NCBI GenBank assembly: GCA_025449725.1 | Contig: JANWIU010000119.1 | Location: 1-16,706 of the forward strand | Direction: 5' to 3' | Origin: Pseudobdellovibrio sp. | Lineage (GTDB): Bacteria; Bdellovibrionota; Bdellovibrionia; Bdellovibrionales; Bdellovibrionaceae | DNA length: 16,706 nt | Part shown: piece by piece, positions 14,536-16,706 of the stretch | Layout of the letters: every line of letters begins with the position of its first letter | Position numbering within the stretch: the first letter of the stretch is position 1 | Translations under genes and position numbers: made by a program | The notes under the pieces: model-generated | Databases searched by the model: none | Told to the model about the DNA's origin: nothing | The model's input: only the letters and a program-made list of their open reading frames with translations

Positions 14536-15225
14536 ATGGCACATATCCTTGTTGTTGATGACGATGAATTAATCCTAAAAGTTGCGAAAGCTGTCTTGCA
14601 AAAGGCAGGTCATGCGGTGTCTGTCGCTAAGGATGGTCACGCCGCTTTAGAACTTTTAGAACAAGAACTTTTCGATATGGTTATTACCGATGCCAATATG
14701 CCTAACGGTGTATCCGGATTTATTCTTGCAGCCAACATTCGAAAAAACGAACGCATCAATAACATTCCCATCATGTTTTTAACCGGCAGAAAAGATAAAA
14801 TCGATGTGGCTCGCGCCCTGGAAAGCGGCGCAGATGACTACGTCGTAAAACCAATTGACCCGGATATTTTTGTAGGAAAAGTCGCATCACTTTTAGATAG
14901 AAAAAAATCAAGCTTCAGTTTTGCTATGACAAAGCTGAAAGCACCCGGCACCTGGAATTTAGATTTCGAAATCGTTGCATTGTCTGAACAGGGCCTAAAC
15001 CTTGTTTCTAAATCAAATATTCCGGTAAATACAAAAGTTCGTATCGACAGCGAGTTATTTGAAGACATGGGAATCAAACCGCCATTAGTGCGCGTTACAA
15101 TGTGTACGCAGTTACCGGGAGTGCCGGCCTACATGGTGGAAGCCAGCTTCGTAGGTGTGAGTGAAACCGATCTTTCGCATGTGCGCCGATGGGTGATAGC
15201 AAACAACCGTTCAGAGTCTGCCTGA
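14536..15225 (+). CDS. Response regulator with REC domain and PilZ-like output domain
   Basis: A 229-aa protein. The REC domain covers about residues 1-120: acidic pocket D8-D10, phospho-acceptor D52 in VITDANMP, T83, and K105 in VVKPID. All are present, so it should accept phosphate. The C-terminal part (about 125-229) has the strand pattern and EQGLNLVS/EASFVGVSETD segments of a PilZ domain. However, the RxxxR and D/NxSxxG motifs that bind cyclic-di-GMP are missing or changed, so it is more likely an atypical, non-binding PilZ. No DNA-binding domain is seen. A good GAGGGA ribosome binding site precedes the ATG, and the sensor kinase gene starts 7 nt after its stop. The two are probably a signalling pair. 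Confidence 0.85.
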   Translation: MAHILVVDDDELILKVAKAVLQKAGHAVSVAKDGHAALELLEQELFDMVITDANMPNGVSGFILAANIRKNERINNIPIMFLTGRKDKIDVARALESGADDYVVKPIDPDIFVGKVASLLDRKKSSFSFAMTKLKAPGTWNLDFEIVALSEQGLNLVSKSNIPVNTKVRIDSELFEDMGIKPPLVRVTMCTQLPGVPAYMVEASFVGVSETDLSHVRRWVIANNRSESA

Positions 15226-15232
15226 GGTTAAA

Positions 15233-16706
15233 TTGAAAGTTAAGAAAGTTCAGAACCGACATTACTTAAAGGTGAAAGCCAGCTTTTTCATTGCGATAGC
15301 CGTCGTCATGTTCGTTGGAACTTTTTCTATTGTTGGGCACTGGCGTCTTGAAAGTTACATTTCTTTACTTGAACAAACCGACCTCATTATTCAGGAAGTT
15401 CGCGCTGTTAAGCGTATTGTCAGCGAAGTCCAGTTGGGTGTTCGCGGTTACCTGCTTAACGGTGAACAAAGCTTTTTAAATGCTTACACCGAAGGTCAGG
15501 AAACTTCTGAGAATTCGCTTAAGATTTTGCAAGAACGCACGGCCGGGAACCCTGTAAACAGCAAGCGTGTTGCCGAACTTCGCGAATACATGCAGCGGAT
15601 TATTCAGGATAATTCCCAAATCATCGCTTTAAAAAATAGCGGTCATGATCAGGAAGCCAGTCAAAAAATGCTTTCTGCAAAAACTTCTGAAAAATACAAT
15701 GCCGTTCGCCGAATTTTATTTGAACTTGAAAGAGAAGAAGCCAATTCGCAGTTAAGTCACCTTAATGAATTAGACCGTTCGACTGTACAGCAACGAAACA
15801 TGCTCTACTTCGGATTCGGGCTTGGCGTTATCTTGTTGATTGTATCCGGGCTTTTTGTGATGCGCACTTTGCGCCAAAAAGACAAAGCAGAAGCAGAGCT
15901 TAACCGCTTCTTCGCCAGCTCCCCTGACATGTTTTGTATTGTGGATTTAGACACGAACTTTAAACGTATCAACCCGGTTTTTGAAGAATTACTGGGTTAT
16001 GAATTAAAAGAAATCATGACGAAGTCTTTTTTAGATTTCATTCACCCCGAAGACCGTGAATTGACTATTAATGAAATTTCGAAATTAAAAAGCACCCTTC
16101 GCCCCGTTTCATTTGAAAACCGTTATTTATGTAAAGATGGAAGCTTTAAATGGTTTTCCTGGAAGACAACTATTGTTCCTGAATCCGGCGTCTTTTATGG
16201 CGTGGCCCGTGATATCACGGATAAAAAACGTTTAGAACAAGAAATGATCGCTGCCCGTAAAGCCGCTTTGGCCGCAAGTGAAGCGAAGTCGCAGTTTTTA
16301 GCGAATATGAGTCACGAAATCCGCACACCGATGAATGGCGTCATCGGAATGACAAAACTATTATTAGATACTCCGTTAAATGAAGATCAAAAAGAACAAA
16401 CCGAAAACATTTTTGTTTCGGCGCAGAACCTGTTGATGATCATTAACGACATCCTGGATTTTTCAAAGATTGAAGCCGGTAAAATGACGGTAGAAAAAAT
16501 TGAATTCGATCTGAATTCTATTGTACGTGAGTCCGCAAAAAGCTTAACGCTGGTTGCGGCTCAAAAGAATTTAACATTTAACGTGATAGAGACCGATCTT
16601 AAAAACGCAATGATCGGCGATGCGGCCCGTATTCGCCAGGTGCTTTTAAATTTAATGGGTAACGCCATTAAATTTACTCATGAAGGGTCCGTTACAGTTC
16701 AGGTTG
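15233..16706 (+). CDS. CHASE3-PAS sensor histidine kinase (3' end off the right edge)
   Basis: The frame runs 491 codons from a TTG at 15233-15235 to the edge. GAGG at 15224-15227, overlapping the upstream stop, is a good ribosome binding site. Order of parts: membrane helix (about 17-34); a periplasmic helical domain with QLGVRGYLLNGE (67-78), the mark of CHASE3; a second helix (about 192-210); a PAS domain with PAC-like end (about 222-332); HisKA with phospho-acceptor H361 in NMSHEIRTPMNGVIG; then the start of the ATPase domain, with N-box LLNLMGNAIKFT around N477. The HEIRTPMNGV motif and PAS layout are common in hybrid kinases, so a receiver domain beyond the edge is likely but unseen. 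The ligand sensed by CHASE3 is unknown. Confidence 0.92.
   Translation, partial: MKVKKVQNRHYLKVKASFFIAIAVVMFVGTFSIVGHWRLESYISLLEQTDLIIQEVRAVKRIVSEVQLGVRGYLLNGEQSFLNAYTEGQETSENSLKILQERTAGNPVNSKRVAELREYMQRIIQDNSQIIALKNSGHDQEASQKMLSAKTSEKYNAVRRILFELEREEANSQLSHLNELDRSTVQQRNMLYFGFGLGVILLIVSGLFVMRTLRQKDKAEAELNRFFASSPDMFCIVDLDTNFKRINPVFEELLGYELKEIMTKSFLDFIHPEDRELTINEISKLKSTLRPVSFENRYLCKDGSFKWFSWKTTIVPESGVFYGVARDITDKKRLEQEMIAARKAALAASEAKSQFLANMSHEIRTPMNGVIGMTKLLLDTPLNEDQKEQTENIFVSAQNLLMIINDILDFSKIEAGKMTVEKIEFDLNSIVRESAKSLTLVAAQKNLTFNVIETDLKNAMIGDAARIRQVLLNLMGNAIKFTHEGSVTVQV

Noticed and set aside
1..16706. CRISPR arrays, insertion sequences, prophage or toxin-antitoxin modules
   Set aside because: No regularly spaced repeats, transposase or phage motifs, or paired small soluble genes were seen on either strand.

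Overview
The window is about 16.7 kb of moderately AT-rich, gene-dense Gram-negative chromosomal DNA. Every gene looks native: there is no transposase, integrase, phage gene or CRISPR array. The gene mix (CHASE3/PAS histidine kinase, REC plus degenerate PilZ regulator, di-heme cytochrome c, many membrane-anchored SGNH proteins, frequent TTG/GTG starts) is compatible with a Bdellovibrio-like member of the former Deltaproteobacteria. That placement is an inference from style, not from a marker gene.

Layout. (1) 1-3801, minus strand: a three-gene operon made of a JmjC/cupin oxygenase-like protein, a 669-aa GT-C (GT39-like) membrane glycosyltransferase, and a tandem double methyltransferase that runs off the left edge. 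It follows tRNA-Asn(GUU) at 3890-3965, which has its own promoter and intrinsic terminator. (2) 4104-6139, minus: a small membrane protein, a PP-loop ATPase and an SGNH hydrolase, all with overlapping reading frames. (3) 6247-7698, plus: an SGNH-fold protein whose catalytic residues are all replaced, followed by a 69-aa DUF5989-type microprotein. (4) 7690-11238, minus: a 47-aa DUF5989-like microprotein, an MBOAT O-acyltransferase (AlgI/DltB type) and two SGNH proteins. Cassettes 3 and 4 converge and overlap tail to tail by 9 bp. (5) 11285-12607, minus: a di-heme cytochrome c and an unknown membrane-anchored protein. (6) 12675-14434, plus: an AlkD-type DNA glycosylase overlapping an alpha/beta-hydrolase lipoprotein. 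(7) 14536-16706, plus: a response regulator and a sensor histidine kinase cut by the right edge.

The most interesting part is 4.1-11.2 kb. It looks like an envelope acylation island. MBOAT plus SGNH is the standard machinery for moving an acyl group across the membrane and onto a surface polymer. In Dlt-type systems a C-terminal tyrosine hexapeptide (FIYxxF-like), located either on the MBOAT or on a single-pass microprotein (DltX), carries the acyl group between the two. Here the MBOAT ends in FIYFQF, the 69-aa microprotein ends in AIYMSF and the 47-aa microprotein ends in FIYTN. One island therefore carries three candidate acyl-shuttle tails and four SGNH-fold proteins that range from intact to fully degenerate. 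The 47-aa gene is below usual ORF cut-offs and easily missed.
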